The position numbers and the translations under genes are program-made. A stretch of 64,000 nucleotides of DNA. Source: CAVWTN01 sp963757945 (GTDB lineage Bacteria; Vulcanimicrobiota; Vulcanimicrobiia; Vulcanimicrobiales; Vulcanimicrobiaceae). The stretch covers positions 372,001-436,000 of the forward strand of contig CAVWTN010000001.1 in assembly GCA_963757945.1 (NCBI GenBank), written 5' to 3'. The notes beneath the pieces are model-generated. The model was not told the DNA's origin. It saw nothing but the letters and a program-made list of their open reading frames with translations, and made no database searches. Below, piece after piece: positions 49,643 to 58,119 of this stretch (the stretch's first letter is position 1; the number at the start of each line of letters is the position of its first letter).

Positions 49643-51091
49643 CTAGAGGCGCAGGTACTCGCGCAACCCTGCGAGCCCGCCCTCGCGGCCGATCCCGGAC
49701 TCCTTATACCCGCCGAAGGGCGAACTTGGATCGAAGCGGTTGTACGTGTTGGCCCATACGACGCCGGCATTCACTCGCTCCGCCGTATGGAGGGCGAGCG
49801 CGGGGTCGCTCGTCCAGACGCCCGCGCTGAGCCCGTACGGCAGATTATTGGCGCGCTCGATCGCCTCGCCGGGCGTGCGGAACGTCATGACGCACAAGAC
49901 CGGCCCGAAGATTTCCTCGCGCGCGATGCGCTGCGAGGGCTGCACGTTCGTGAAGAACGACGGGGCGAAGAAGAAGCCGCGCTCGGGTAACGCGCCGCGC
50001 TGCTGCACGAGCGTCGCGCCTTCGTCGACGCCGCTTTGAACGAGCGAGCGGATCCGTTCTAACTGCTCGCGCGAGTTGATCGCACCGACGTCGGTGTTCT
50101 TGTCGAGCGGATTCCCCAGACGCAGGCGTTCGATGCGCGCTGCGAGCGCCGCCACGACGTCCTGTGCGATCGACTCCTGCACGAGCAGCCGCGAGCCCGC
50201 GCTGCAGACGTGGCCCTGGTTGAAGTAGATCGCGTTGACGATCCCTTCGATCGTCTGATCGAGCGGCGCATCTTCGTAAACGATAAAGGCTGCCTTGCCG
50301 CCAAGCTCGAGCGTCAGCCGTTTGGCGGTCCCCGCCAGAGCGCGGCGAATCGTCTTGCCGGCCTCCGTCGAACCGGTGAACGCGATCTTGTCCACGTCCG
50401 GATGTTCGACGAGCGCGGCCCCCGTTGCGCCGTCGCCGGTCACGACGTTGAGAACGCCCGGCGGCAGCTCCGCCTCCGCAGCGATCTGGGCGAGCAGCAG
50501 CGCGGTGAGCGGCGTCGTTTGCGCCGGCTTCAGAACGACCGTGTTCCCGCAGGCCAGCGCCGGTGCGATCTTCCACAGCGCGATCAGCAGCGGGAAGTTC
50601 CACGGCACGATCGCGCCGACGACGCCGAGCGGACGGGCCCGCTCGGGCGCGCGTACGGCCCATTCCAGCTTGTCGGCCCAACCGGCGTGATAGAACAGAT
50701 GCGCGGCGGCCGCGGGCAGATCGAAGTCGCGCGATTCGCGGATCGGTTTGCCGACGTTGAGCGTCTCCACGACGGCCAGCTCCCGCGAGCGCTCCGTGAC
50801 GGCTCGCGCCAGGCGGTACAAATACTTCGCGCGTTCGCTCGGGCGCAATTTGCGCCAGGCCTTCTCGTACGCGCGACGCGCGGAGCCGACCGCGCGATCG
50901 ACGTCGTTTTCGTCTCCGAGCGCGACCTGCGCGAGCGTCTCTTCGGTCGCCGGGTCGATCGCGACGGAGCGGCGCCCGGCGGCAGGCTCGACCCACGCTC
51001 CGCCGATGAAATGGCCGTACGATTCGCGCAGGCGCACGGACGCCGTCGATTCGAGCGAGGGTGCGTAGACGAATTCGGGTTGCGCGTCCAT
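49643..51091 (-). CDS. Aldehyde dehydrogenase
   Basis: A 482-residue ALDH from the ATG at 51091 (MDAQPEFVYAPSLES), 1 bp after the deoC stop. Catalytic residues: Glu in RLTLELGGKAAFIVY and Cys in IYFNQGHVCSAGSRLLV. The NAD fold has FTGSTEAGKTI and the C-terminus NTYNRFDPSSPFGGYKESGIGREGG. With deoC it could oxidise acetaldehyde or a related aldehyde released by deoxyribose-5-phosphate cleavage. A shorter relative without the catalytic segment is at 37866. Confidence 0.93.
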   Translation of the reverse strand: MDAQPEFVYAPSLESTASVRLRESYGHFIGGAWVEPAAGRRSVAIDPATEETLAQVALGDENDVDRAVGSARRAYEKAWRKLRPSERAKYLYRLARAVTERSRELAVVETLNVGKPIRESRDFDLPAAAAHLFYHAGWADKLEWAVRAPERARPLGVVGAIVPWNFPLLIALWKIAPALACGNTVVLKPAQTTPLTALLLAQIAAEAELPPGVLNVVTGDGATGAALVEHPDVDKIAFTGSTEAGKTIRRALAGTAKRLTLELGGKAAFIVYEDAPLDQTIEGIVNAIYFNQGHVCSAGSRLLVQESIAQDVVAALAARIERLRLGNPLDKNTDVGAINSREQLERIRSLVQSGVDEGATLVQQRGALPERGFFFAPSFFTNVQPSQRIAREEIFGPVLCVMTFRTPGEAIERANNLPYGLSAGVWTSDPALALHTAERVNAGVVWANTYNRFDPSSPFGGYKESGIGREGGLAGLREYLRL

Positions 51092-51092
51092 C

Positions 51093-51998
51093 TCAAACGC
51101 TCGCGACGTACACGCCGCCGGCATACGCGCCGGTCGTTTGCGTCTGATATTGCATCACGAGATCGTCCAAGAGCGAGGACGCACCGAACCGTAAGCGCGC
51201 CGGATGCAGCCAGCGCGCACCGAGCGTCTCGGCGACGATCGCGAGATAGCCCAGCGCGGACTTCGTCGTGCGGATCCCGCCGGCGAGCTTGAGGCCGGCG
51301 ATGCGGCCGGTGCGCCGCTCGTGATCGCGCAACGCTTCGCACAGCAACAGCGCGATCGGCGGGGTCGACGAGATCGCGATCTTGCCGGTCGAAGTCTTGA
51401 TGAAATCCGCGCCGGCTTCGAGCGCGAGGTCGGCGGCGCGACGGATCGTCGCGTACGATCCGAGTTCCCCCGCTTCGAGGATCACTTTGAGCGGCGCGCC
51501 GCGCGCGCTGCACAATTCGCGCACGGCGCGGATCTCCGTTGCAACGTGCCCGTCGCGCCCGGCCAGCAGCGCGCCGCGATCGATCACCATGTCGATTTCG
51601 TCGGCGCCCGCATCGAGCGCCGCTTGCGTGTCGGCGAGCTTGACGTCGAGCGCCGAAAGGCCGCTGGGGAACGCGGTCGCAACGGACGCGACCCTCACGG
51701 CGGAACCGGCGAGCGAGGCCTTCGCCGCCGCCACGAGCGACGGATATACGCAGACGGCGGCGACGGGCGGCAAATCCGCCGCGGGCGCTATCGCGCGTGC
51801 GCTCAAGGCGCGCACGCGCCCTTCGGAATCGCGCCCCTCGAGCGTCGTGAGATCGGTGCAGCGCACGATCAACGCGATCGCGTTGCGCTTTGCCGCGGCC
51901 TTGATCGAGCGCTTGGAGAGTTCCGCGGCGCGGGCTTCGAGCACCGCAGCGTTGACGCGAGGCCGAGCCCGGCAGGCGGTGCGCAGCGATGAGAGCAT
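51093..51998 (-). CDS. deoC: Deoxyribose-phosphate aldolase
   Basis: A 301-residue class I aldolase. Motifs: CTDLTTLEG (D49), the Schiff-base lysine K201 in DFIKTSTG, and K237 in GLKLAGGIRTT (usually KAAGG). It cleaves 2-deoxyribose-5-phosphate into glyceraldehyde-3-phosphate and acetaldehyde. The ALDH next to it could remove the aldehyde. It is longer at the N-terminus than typical DeoC (about 220-260) and this extra part, residues 1-45, is Ala/Arg-rich. Confidence 0.93.
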   Translation of the reverse strand: MLSSLRTACRARPRVNAAVLEARAAELSKRSIKAAAKRNAIALIVRCTDLTTLEGRDSEGRVRALSARAIAPAADLPPVAAVCVYPSLVAAAKASLAGSAVRVASVATAFPSGLSALDVKLADTQAALDAGADEIDMVIDRGALLAGRDGHVATEIRAVRELCSARGAPLKVILEAGELGSYATIRRAADLALEAGADFIKTSTGKIAISSTPPIALLLCEALRDHERRTGRIAGLKLAGGIRTTKSALGYLAIVAETLGARWLHPARLRFGASSLLDDLVMQYQTQTTGAYAGGVYVASV

Positions 51999-52071
51999 AT
52001 GGGTGCGTCCGTTCTCCGGCGCGCGGTCGTGACCTCGGGCCCGTCAAGGATTGCCCGCCCGGTCCGCGAAC

Positions 52072-53274
52072 GTGCGAGCCGTTTTGAGCAACGAAGCTAC
52101 TCCATCACGGCCGACGCTCGACGGCGTACGCGTCCTCGAACTCGGAAGTTCCGTTGCCGGCCCGAGCGCCGGCCGCCATTTGGCCGACCTCGGCGCCGAG
52201 GTCTACAAGGTCGAACCGCCGGAAGGCGAGGGCTTGCGGACCTGGGGGAAACTCGCACCGGACGGCACGTCGTGGTGGTTTAAGGCGCACAACCGGAACA
52301 AGCGTTTTTTGTGCTTCGATCTCCATGACGAGCGGGAACGCCGCATCGTGCGGGAGATCGCGCTGCGCTGCGACGTCTTGATCGAGAACTTCCGCCCCGG
52401 CCGGATGGCCGAATGGGGCTTGGGTTACGACGACTTGCGGGTCGATGCGCCGGGACTGATCTACGTATCGATCAGCGGATTCGGCCAGGACGGACCCTAC
52501 GCGCAGCGCGCGGGTTTCGGCAACATCGCGGAGTCGATGGGGGGCCTGCGCTATCTTTCGGGGTTTGCGGAGAATCCGCCCGTGCGAATCGGGATCTCGA
52601 TCGGCGACGAGATCGCCGGGCTCTATGCGACGATCGGCGCCCTCGCCGCGCTGCATGCGCGCGAGCGGAGCGGCCGGGGCGACCACGTCGACGTCTCGCT
52701 CACCGAGGGCTGTTTCAGTCTGCTCGAAGGCGTGCTGCCTGAATTCGGCGCGACCGGAGCCGTGCGCGAACGGCAAGGCAATCGCTACCTGAGCGCCGCG
52801 CCCAACGGCATGTATCCGACGCGCGACGGCAAGTGGATCTCGCTCGGCGCGAACGCCGACGGAATCTTCCGGCGTTTCGCCGCGCTGATCGGGCAGCCGC
52901 AACTCGCCGGCGATCCGCGCTTCAATTCGAACGCGGCGCGCACGGCGAACTCGCCCCAGCTCGACGAGATCATCGAACGCTGGACGCGCACGGGCGATGC
53001 GGACGAGTTGACGGAGCGGCTCAACGCCGTCGGCGTCCCGGCGGGTACGGTGAACTCGATCGCCGACATCGCGGCCGATCGCCACTTCGCCGCGCGCGGC
53101 GCGATCGCGCGGGTCGCGGACGACGCGGGCCGGCCCGTGACGATGGCCGCACCCGTGCCGCGCTTCCGCGAGCGTCCGAGCCGGCTCGAGCGCGCCGCGG
53201 GCGCCGTCGGGCGCGACACGGCGGCGATCTTACGGGAACTCGGGCTGACGGACGCTAGGGACCCGTCAGCGTAA
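52072..53274 (+). CDS. CaiB/BaiF-family CoA transferase
   Basis: About 400 residues from a GTG at 52072 (other TTG starts nearby are possible). The core is LDGVRVLELGSSVAGPSAGRHLADLGAEVYKVEPPEGE, followed by IENFRPGRMAEWGLGYDDL, and the catalytic Asp in VRIGISIGDEIAGLYATIGALAAL. These class III CoA transferases move CoA between acids; the substrates are unknown. It is divergent to deoC and convergent with the ice-binding protein gene, which it overlaps by about 20 bp. Confidence 0.88.
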   Translation: MRAVLSNEATPSRPTLDGVRVLELGSSVAGPSAGRHLADLGAEVYKVEPPEGEGLRTWGKLAPDGTSWWFKAHNRNKRFLCFDLHDERERRIVREIALRCDVLIENFRPGRMAEWGLGYDDLRVDAPGLIYVSISGFGQDGPYAQRAGFGNIAESMGGLRYLSGFAENPPVRIGISIGDEIAGLYATIGALAALHARERSGRGDHVDVSLTEGCFSLLEGVLPEFGATGAVRERQGNRYLSAAPNGMYPTRDGKWISLGANADGIFRRFAALIGQPQLAGDPRFNSNAARTANSPQLDEIIERWTRTGDADELTERLNAVGVPAGTVNSIADIAADRHFAARGAIARVADDAGRPVTMAAPVPRFRERPSRLERAAGAVGRDTAAILRELGLTDARDPSA

Positions 53275-54139
53275 TCGTATTACCGAGCAGCGTGACGGCG
53301 CCGTTGCGCGCGAGCACGCGCCCGTTGACGACGGCGCCCGTGCCCAGCGAGATGGACGAGAGCGCGAGGACCGTGCCGTTGAAGATCGACGATCCGTTGA
53401 TCGTCGCCGAGCTGCCGGCCTCCCAGAACACGTTGCAGGCGTTCGCGCCGTTGATGAGTACGACGCTGCTGCCCGTCGCCGTCGTCAGCGTGCTCGCTGC
53501 CAGGAAGATGAAGACGGCGTTCGGGTTGTTCTGAGCGTCGAGCGTGACGGTCCCCGTGATCGCAAGCGAGACCGGCGCCCGGTAGACGCCCGGCGGGATC
53601 ACCCTGCCGCCGATGTCGGCGGGCACGGCCCCTAAGACCGGGCGTCCTGCCGCGTTGTTGTAGGCGGCCGTCAAGTCGGACTGCGCCTGGGCGGCGACGG
53701 GGTTCGCAGCGTTGATCGTGCCGGCGGTCACGGTTCCGGGCGGGAATCCGGTGATCGCCGCGCCGGGACTCACGCCGAGATTCCCGGTGACGTTCGTCAG
53801 GCCGGAGTTCGTGACCGTGGAGCCGGCCAGCACCGCGAAGTTCGCGGCGGTGCCGAGCGGCACGGCGGAGCCCGTGATCGCGTTTTGCGCGCACGACACG
53901 GCCACCGGCGGCAGCGTCGCGATGGGGATCGGCGTCGGCGTTGGAAACGGGGCGGGCGTGCTGCCCGGCGGGCCCACCGTCGCGGCCGGTCCCGGAGTGG
54001 AACCGGTTGGGCCGGTGAAGCCCGGCACGTTGCAATTGCAACTGCCGCCGCAGCCGGCCAGGAGCGCCAGTGCGGCCGCCGCTGCGAACTCGCGGACGTG
54101 GGACCGGCGTAGGCGCTCGCGCATGTGCATGTTCCTCAC
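53255..54139 (-). CDS. Ice-binding-family (DUF3494) lipoprotein
   Basis: A 294-residue protein. A basic N-terminus is followed by AAAAALALLAGCGGS with a lipobox (LAGC), so it is probably a lipoprotein. A Pro/Thr-rich linker (TPAPFPTPTPIPIAT) leads to a DUF3494-type beta-solenoid: VPLGTAANFAVLAGSTVTNSGLTNVTGNLGVSPGAAITGFPPG, then VIPPGVYRAPVSLAITGTVTLDAQNNPNAVFIFLAAS and NVFWEAGSSATINGSSIFNGTVLALSSISL. This family binds ice or surfaces; cold habitat is suggested but not shown. Confidence 0.92.
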   Translation of the reverse strand: MRNMHMRERLRRSHVREFAAAAALALLAGCGGSCNCNVPGFTGPTGSTPGPAATVGPPGSTPAPFPTPTPIPIATLPPVAVSCAQNAITGSAVPLGTAANFAVLAGSTVTNSGLTNVTGNLGVSPGAAITGFPPGTVTAGTINAANPVAAQAQSDLTAAYNNAAGRPVLGAVPADIGGRVIPPGVYRAPVSLAITGTVTLDAQNNPNAVFIFLAASTLTTATGSSVVLINGANACNVFWEAGSSATINGSSIFNGTVLALSSISLGTGAVVNGRVLARNGAVTLLGNTITLTGP

Positions 54140-54145
54140 TGCCGC

Positions 54146-55234
54146 TTAGAACTTCACGCCGAGACCGAGATACGGACCGTCGTGTGTCTGACCGATCGGG
54201 GCATTTTGCTTTGCGCCGTACCGGTCGCCGCCGAAGCCGGCTTGCAGATACACCGGGGAGTGCGCCCACACGTAGGCCAGACCCAGATCGTACTTGAGAA
54301 GCTGGTACTGCAGGCGATACGTCGCCCCGTAATTCAAGCTGGCCGCCGACGTCACCGTATAGTCGCCGCTCGCGCTCGGGTAGTAGAATGCTGAGCCGAA
54401 CCAGCCGAGGCCCCGGCGCAGATCGGGCAACTTTTCGATCCCGAAGCCGACGGCGTTCAACTGCGGGTACCCATAGTTGTTCGACGCGGCGACGTATCCC
54501 AGGCCCGCGTAGATCCGGGGCGCCGCGACTTGATACTCCAAGCGAACGTCGAAGGTGCTCTGGCGGGCCAAGAACACCGGCGTGAAGGCGTAGCCGCCGT
54601 CGATCGTCGCGAAGCCCGTGAACTGATTGCCGTACGTATCCGTGAGATTGGTGGTCGTCACGTAGGCGTCTTGCCGGTAGTCGAGCTTGAGCGCGAACTT
54701 CGAACCTGCCGGTGCATAGGCCGCGCTCACCACGTACGAGCGCGGGCAATACTGGCCGGAAGAGAACTCGTTGTAGTTACTGGGCGCGGAAAACGCGCCT
54801 TGCACGAAGCCGCGATACGATGCTTCCGTCGGCGCCGCAGTCGGCGCTGCGGTCGGAACCGGTGCGAGCGTGGGCGCGGCGGTCGGCGCCGCGGTCGGCG
54901 GCGTTACCGGCGGGGCGGGTGCCTCCGCCGGGATGTAGCGTACGACGACCAAGCGCTTGTCGTGCACCCACAGGACGTAGGCGCCCAGCGCTTCGGAGAG
55001 CACGCGAACGGGCACCAAGATGACGCCGTGATAGAGGACCGGCGGAACGTCCAGCGGCCGCGCTTCGCCGTTGATGATGACGTCGTCGCGCCCCAGCGTG
55101 ACGGAGACGCTCGAGCCGCTCTTGGCCGCGGTGAGCGTCTTGCCGCCGTTCGAAATCGAAACGGTCGCACCCATCTGCTCCAGCATGCTACGTAGCGGAA
55201 CGTACACGTGGCCGTTCCGCTCGATCGCGGCCAA
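54146..55234 (-). CDS. Stalk-domain protein with probable outer-membrane-barrel C-terminus (start uncertain)
   Basis: At least 362 residues in frame from a TTG at 55234. It has copper amine oxidase-type stalk repeats near the N-terminus (VYVPLRSMLEQMGATVSI and VPPVLYHGVILVPVRVLSEALGA), a Pro/Thr/Ala linker, and a Tyr-rich C-terminus with alternating strands ending GPYLGLGVKF, the terminal aromatic typical of barrels. In the same frame upstream there is a good signal peptide (LFCFALFAAGLTARAQA, around 55382-55331) but no standard start. Removing one G from the run near 55384 would place a GTG (55391) in frame to give MAGLFCFALFAAG. Confidence 0.75.
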   Translation of the reverse strand: MAAIERNGHVYVPLRSMLEQMGATVSISNGGKTLTAAKSGSSVSVTLGRDDVIINGEARPLDVPPVLYHGVILVPVRVLSEALGAYVLWVHDKRLVVVRYIPAEAPAPPVTPPTAAPTAAPTLAPVPTAAPTAAPTEASYRGFVQGAFSAPSNYNEFSSGQYCPRSYVVSAAYAPAGSKFALKLDYRQDAYVTTTNLTDTYGNQFTGFATIDGGYAFTPVFLARQSTFDVRLEYQVAAPRIYAGLGYVAASNNYGYPQLNAVGFGIEKLPDLRRGLGWFGSAFYYPSASGDYTVTSAASLNYGATYRLQYQLLKYDLGLAYVWAHSPVYLQAGFGGDRYGAKQNAPIGQTHDGPYLGLGVKF

Positions 55235-55560
55235 GACGCGGCTCTGCTTGAGGATGTCGGGCTTGGCGTAGACGGTGTGGTCGTTGTACAGGATCGGAAT
55301 CTCGCCGGAGGGCGGTGACCCGAAGTCCGCCGCCTGCGCCCTGGCCGTCAGCCCGGCCGCAAAAAGGGCGAAGCAAAAGAGCCCCGGCCACGGCGGGGAC
55401 GGCGCGTGCTTCGACGTGCGGCCGGCAGGCGAAAACGGCAGGATGCTATGGACTGCCCGTCCCGGCGCCGGTTTATTCGTGCGTTCCCGCGAAATTCTCA
55501 GAGCGGTCGACGCCCGCCTCGCTCTTGCCCCCAGTGCCGCGCTTTGCGCGGCGGAGCCGT
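55235..55560 (-). other. Upstream region of the stalk/barrel gene (no standard start found)
   Basis: 326 bp between two minus-strand genes. The 55235-55390 part is in frame with the stalk gene and encodes a signal peptide and the first stalk residues, so it is probably coding. The 55391-55560 part has no convincing gene. No ATG occurs on the minus strand here; GTG at 55391 is in another frame. Confidence 0.5.
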
Positions 55561-56073
55561 CTAGTTCGTGAACTCCTGAACGACCATCAGCTCGCTGCCG
55601 TCGGTCGCGACCGCGGCGATCCCGACGTGCGCGTAATGCGGGTCGAGGATGTTGCGGCGGTGCGGCTCGCTCGCCATGAGCGCCCGCTCCGCGGAAGCGC
55701 GGTCGGCATTGAGCGCGATGTTCTCGCCCGCATAGGAGAATTCATAACCGGCGCTGTGCATCCGGTCGAAGGGGCTGTCACCGTCGGGGGTGGTGTGCGA
55801 GACGTAGCGGCGCAAGAGCATGTCCCGGGCGTGGCTGACGGCGAGGCTGCAAAGGCGCTGGTCGAGCGCCAGGGGCGCGAGGCCGTTCGCGCGGCGCGCC
55901 GCGTTGATGTCGCTCAGAATGAGGCCGGCCTCGGCGCTCCGCTCGTCGGCGCGTGAGGTCGTGAAGGTGAGCGCCACGATCGTATCGCCGGCGACGGTAG
56001 GCGCCGTCGATAACGGCGCCTGCAGAGCGGCCCATAGGCCGAAAAATTGAAGCGCAAAGATGAGGGCAACCAC
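55561..56073 (-). CDS. CAP (SCP-like) domain secreted protein
   Basis: A 170-residue protein with a GTG start, a signal-like N-terminus (VVALIFALQFFGLWAALQAPL) and a CAP domain: ILSDINAARRANGLAPLALDQRLCSLAVSHARDML, then RYVSHTTPDGDSPFDRMHSAGYEFSYAGENIAL and EPHRRNILDPHYAHVGIAA. The His/Glu residues of the CAP cavity (SHTTPDG, GENIA) are present. Bacterial CAP proteins are secreted, with mostly unknown roles. Confidence 0.9.
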   Translation of the reverse strand: MVALIFALQFFGLWAALQAPLSTAPTVAGDTIVALTFTTSRADERSAEAGLILSDINAARRANGLAPLALDQRLCSLAVSHARDMLLRRYVSHTTPDGDSPFDRMHSAGYEFSYAGENIALNADRASAERALMASEPHRRNILDPHYAHVGIAAVATDGSELMVVQEFTN

Positions 56074-56170
56074 GGCGTCCGAGCCTTTGGAGGGAGGGAG
56101 GATCCGTCCACGTTAGTTATCGGCCCGGCGGGGTTGAAGGGTTGGCTTTAGGGAGGCTCTGTGCGCCCTA

Positions 56171-57283
56171 TCACAGGGTCCCGCGCCGCCGCTGCTCGTC
56201 CTCGATCGCGACAAAGAGCGCCTTGAAGTTGCCTTTTCCAAAGGACAGGCTGCCCTTGCGCTGGATGATCTCGATGAAGAGGGTCGGCCGGTCGCCGAGC
56301 GGCTTCGTGAAGATTTGCAGCATGTAGCCGCGATCGTCGCGATCGACCAGGATGCCGAGTTCGCGCAGGACGCTCGTCGCCTCCGGTATCGCCCCGACGC
56401 GCGCCTCGAGCGCATCGTAGTAGGAGCCGGGCGTTTCCAGGAACTCGACGCCGTTGGCGCGGAGCGCGCGGACCGAGGCGATGATATCGTCCGTGGCGAT
56501 GGCGATGTGCTGCACGCCGGCGCCGCGGTAGGACTCCAGATACTCCTCGACCTGCGAGCGGCCCAGGCCCTGCGCGGGCTCGTTGATCGGGAACTTGACG
56601 CGCCGCTGCGCGTCCGCCATCACCTTCGAGCGCAGCGCGGTGAACTCGGTCGAGATGTCGCGGTCGTCGAACGAGGCCAGCTGCGAGAAGCCGAAGGCCC
56701 GTTCGTAATAGCCGGCCCAGCGCTCCATCTCGTTCCAGCCGACGTTCCCCACGCAGTGGTCCACGTCGCGCAACCCCGGAGCATGCGGCGCGCGGGCGGC
56801 GGTGCGCCGGGGCGCGTAGCCCGGCAAGAACGTTCCCGTGTAGGCCGAGCGTTCGACGAACGTGTGGATCGTGTCGCCGTACGTCGCGATCGAAGCGGTC
56901 ACGCAGGTTCCGTCCGCATCGGTGATCGCCGCGGGTTCCCGCACCGGCAGTGCGCCGCCGGCGAGCGCGGCAGCGAAGGCGGCGCGTGCGTCCGGGACGC
57001 GCAGCGCGATGTCGCGGACGCCGTCGCCGTGACGGCGGACATGCTCGGCGATCGGATCATCCGGGTTCAGGCTCGTCGTCAAGACGAAGCGCAGGCGACC
57101 TTGCTCGAGCACGTAGGAAACGCGTTCCGCGACGCCCGTCTCGGGGCCGGCGTAGGCGGCAATCTCGAAGCCGAACGCGGTAACGAAGTAATGCGCGGCC
57201 TGCTTCGCGTTGCCGACGTAGAACTCGAGATGGTCCCAATCCAAGCGCTCGAGCGCCGTGGGAACAGTCGCCGTCGATGCCAT
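56171..57283 (-). CDS. hpd: 4-Hydroxyphenylpyruvate dioxygenase
   Basis: A 370-residue Fe(II) dioxygenase of tyrosine degradation, converting 4-hydroxyphenylpyruvate to homogentisate. N-terminal VOC domain: LDWDHLEFYVGNAKQAAHYFVTAFGF. C-terminal catalytic domain: iron ligands His in RDVDHCVGNVGWNEMERW, His in GAGVQHIAIATDDI and Glu in RPTLFIEIIQRKGSLSFGKGNF. The last part is the conserved gate helix. The fumarylacetoacetase gene is nearby at 58120; homogentisate dioxygenase is not in the window. Confidence 0.96.
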   Translation of the reverse strand: MASTATVPTALERLDWDHLEFYVGNAKQAAHYFVTAFGFEIAAYAGPETGVAERVSYVLEQGRLRFVLTTSLNPDDPIAEHVRRHGDGVRDIALRVPDARAAFAAALAGGALPVREPAAITDADGTCVTASIATYGDTIHTFVERSAYTGTFLPGYAPRRTAARAPHAPGLRDVDHCVGNVGWNEMERWAGYYERAFGFSQLASFDDRDISTEFTALRSKVMADAQRRVKFPINEPAQGLGRSQVEEYLESYRGAGVQHIAIATDDIIASVRALRANGVEFLETPGSYYDALEARVGAIPEATSVLRELGILVDRDDRGYMLQIFTKPLGDRPTLFIEIIQRKGSLSFGKGNFKALFVAIEDEQRRRGTL

Positions 57284-57343
57284 GGGCGAATCCCGTTCGC
57301 GACAGGCACCCCCGTCACCCTGAAGTCCGCGACCTTGCCCGCG

Positions 57344-58042
57344 TCACCCCGCGCTGGTCGATGGGTCGGCCTCGCCGGGCACGCCGGCGCCGCCGTTTTC
57401 TGAGGCCGCCGGCTGCGGTGCGCGCGCGTCGATGAACGCCGTGCGCGCCGGCAGGCCGAGATTCGCGCGAATGACGTTGATCAAGATGCAGCCCTGTTCG
57501 ATCGCATCGTCCAGCGCGACGTGCGTGTGGGGCAGCCCCGCATCGATCCACTCCGGAGGATATTGCCGTTTTCCCACCTGGCGGTATTGCCGTTTCATGA
57601 CCGCGGCGGCATAGCTGCGCAGATCGAGGCTCGCAAAACCGACGGGGCTCTCGCCGAGTTCGCGTTGGAAGTAGTAGTACAGGAACGTGAAATCGAATCC
57701 GCTCGGCGCGCCGCACACGATCGGGCGGCCGAAGCGCCGCATCTCGCCGAGCCACGCGCGGCAGTCGGCCATCGCGAGATAGGGCGAGACGAGATCCTCG
57801 CGTGATTTACGATACGCCGCCGCGTTCTCGGGGCGGGCCCACCACGTCATCGTGCGCTCGTCCACCTGGGCTCCCGAGAGCAATTCGAGATTCCGTTCGA
57901 ACGTTCCGACGAGTTCCTTCTCGAGCGTGAACGCCGCCATGCCGAAGCTCAGCATTGAGAAGAGGCCGGGACACGGGCCGTCCGCTTCGATGTCGAGCGA
58001 GACGTACAGTTCAGGTTGGGACGTAGATTCTTTTCCGATAAT
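57344..58042 (-). CDS. DEDDh-type 3'-5' exonuclease-like protein (probable ATT start)
   Basis: About 232 residues if translation starts at an ATT at 58042, which has AGAAGG 5 nt before it; the first in-frame ATG is at 57955 (202 residues). The longer version adds YVSLDIEADGPCPGLFSM, containing the first DEDD motif (D17, E19) of an RNase T-like nuclease, so the ATG-only version would be broken. The last motif is HTHVALDDA (His and Asp). In the middle GFDFTFLYYYF includes another Asp. Substrate is unknown; it resembles the Rv2179c/3'-5' exoribonuclease group. Confidence 0.72.
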   Translation of the reverse strand: MIGKESTSQPELYVSLDIEADGPCPGLFSMLSFGMAAFTLEKELVGTFERNLELLSGAQVDERTMTWWARPENAAAYRKSREDLVSPYLAMADCRAWLGEMRRFGRPIVCGAPSGFDFTFLYYYFQRELGESPVGFASLDLRSYAAAVMKRQYRQVGKRQYPPEWIDAGLPHTHVALDDAIEQGCILINVIRANLGLPARTAFIDARAPQPAASENGGAGVPGEADPSTSAG

Positions 58043-58119
58043 GGGCCTTCTTTGCAGACGCTCGCGCGTGTTCCCCTCCGCGAGCAGGCGGCCGCGAGCG
58101 CGTTCGAAACTGATCGGGG

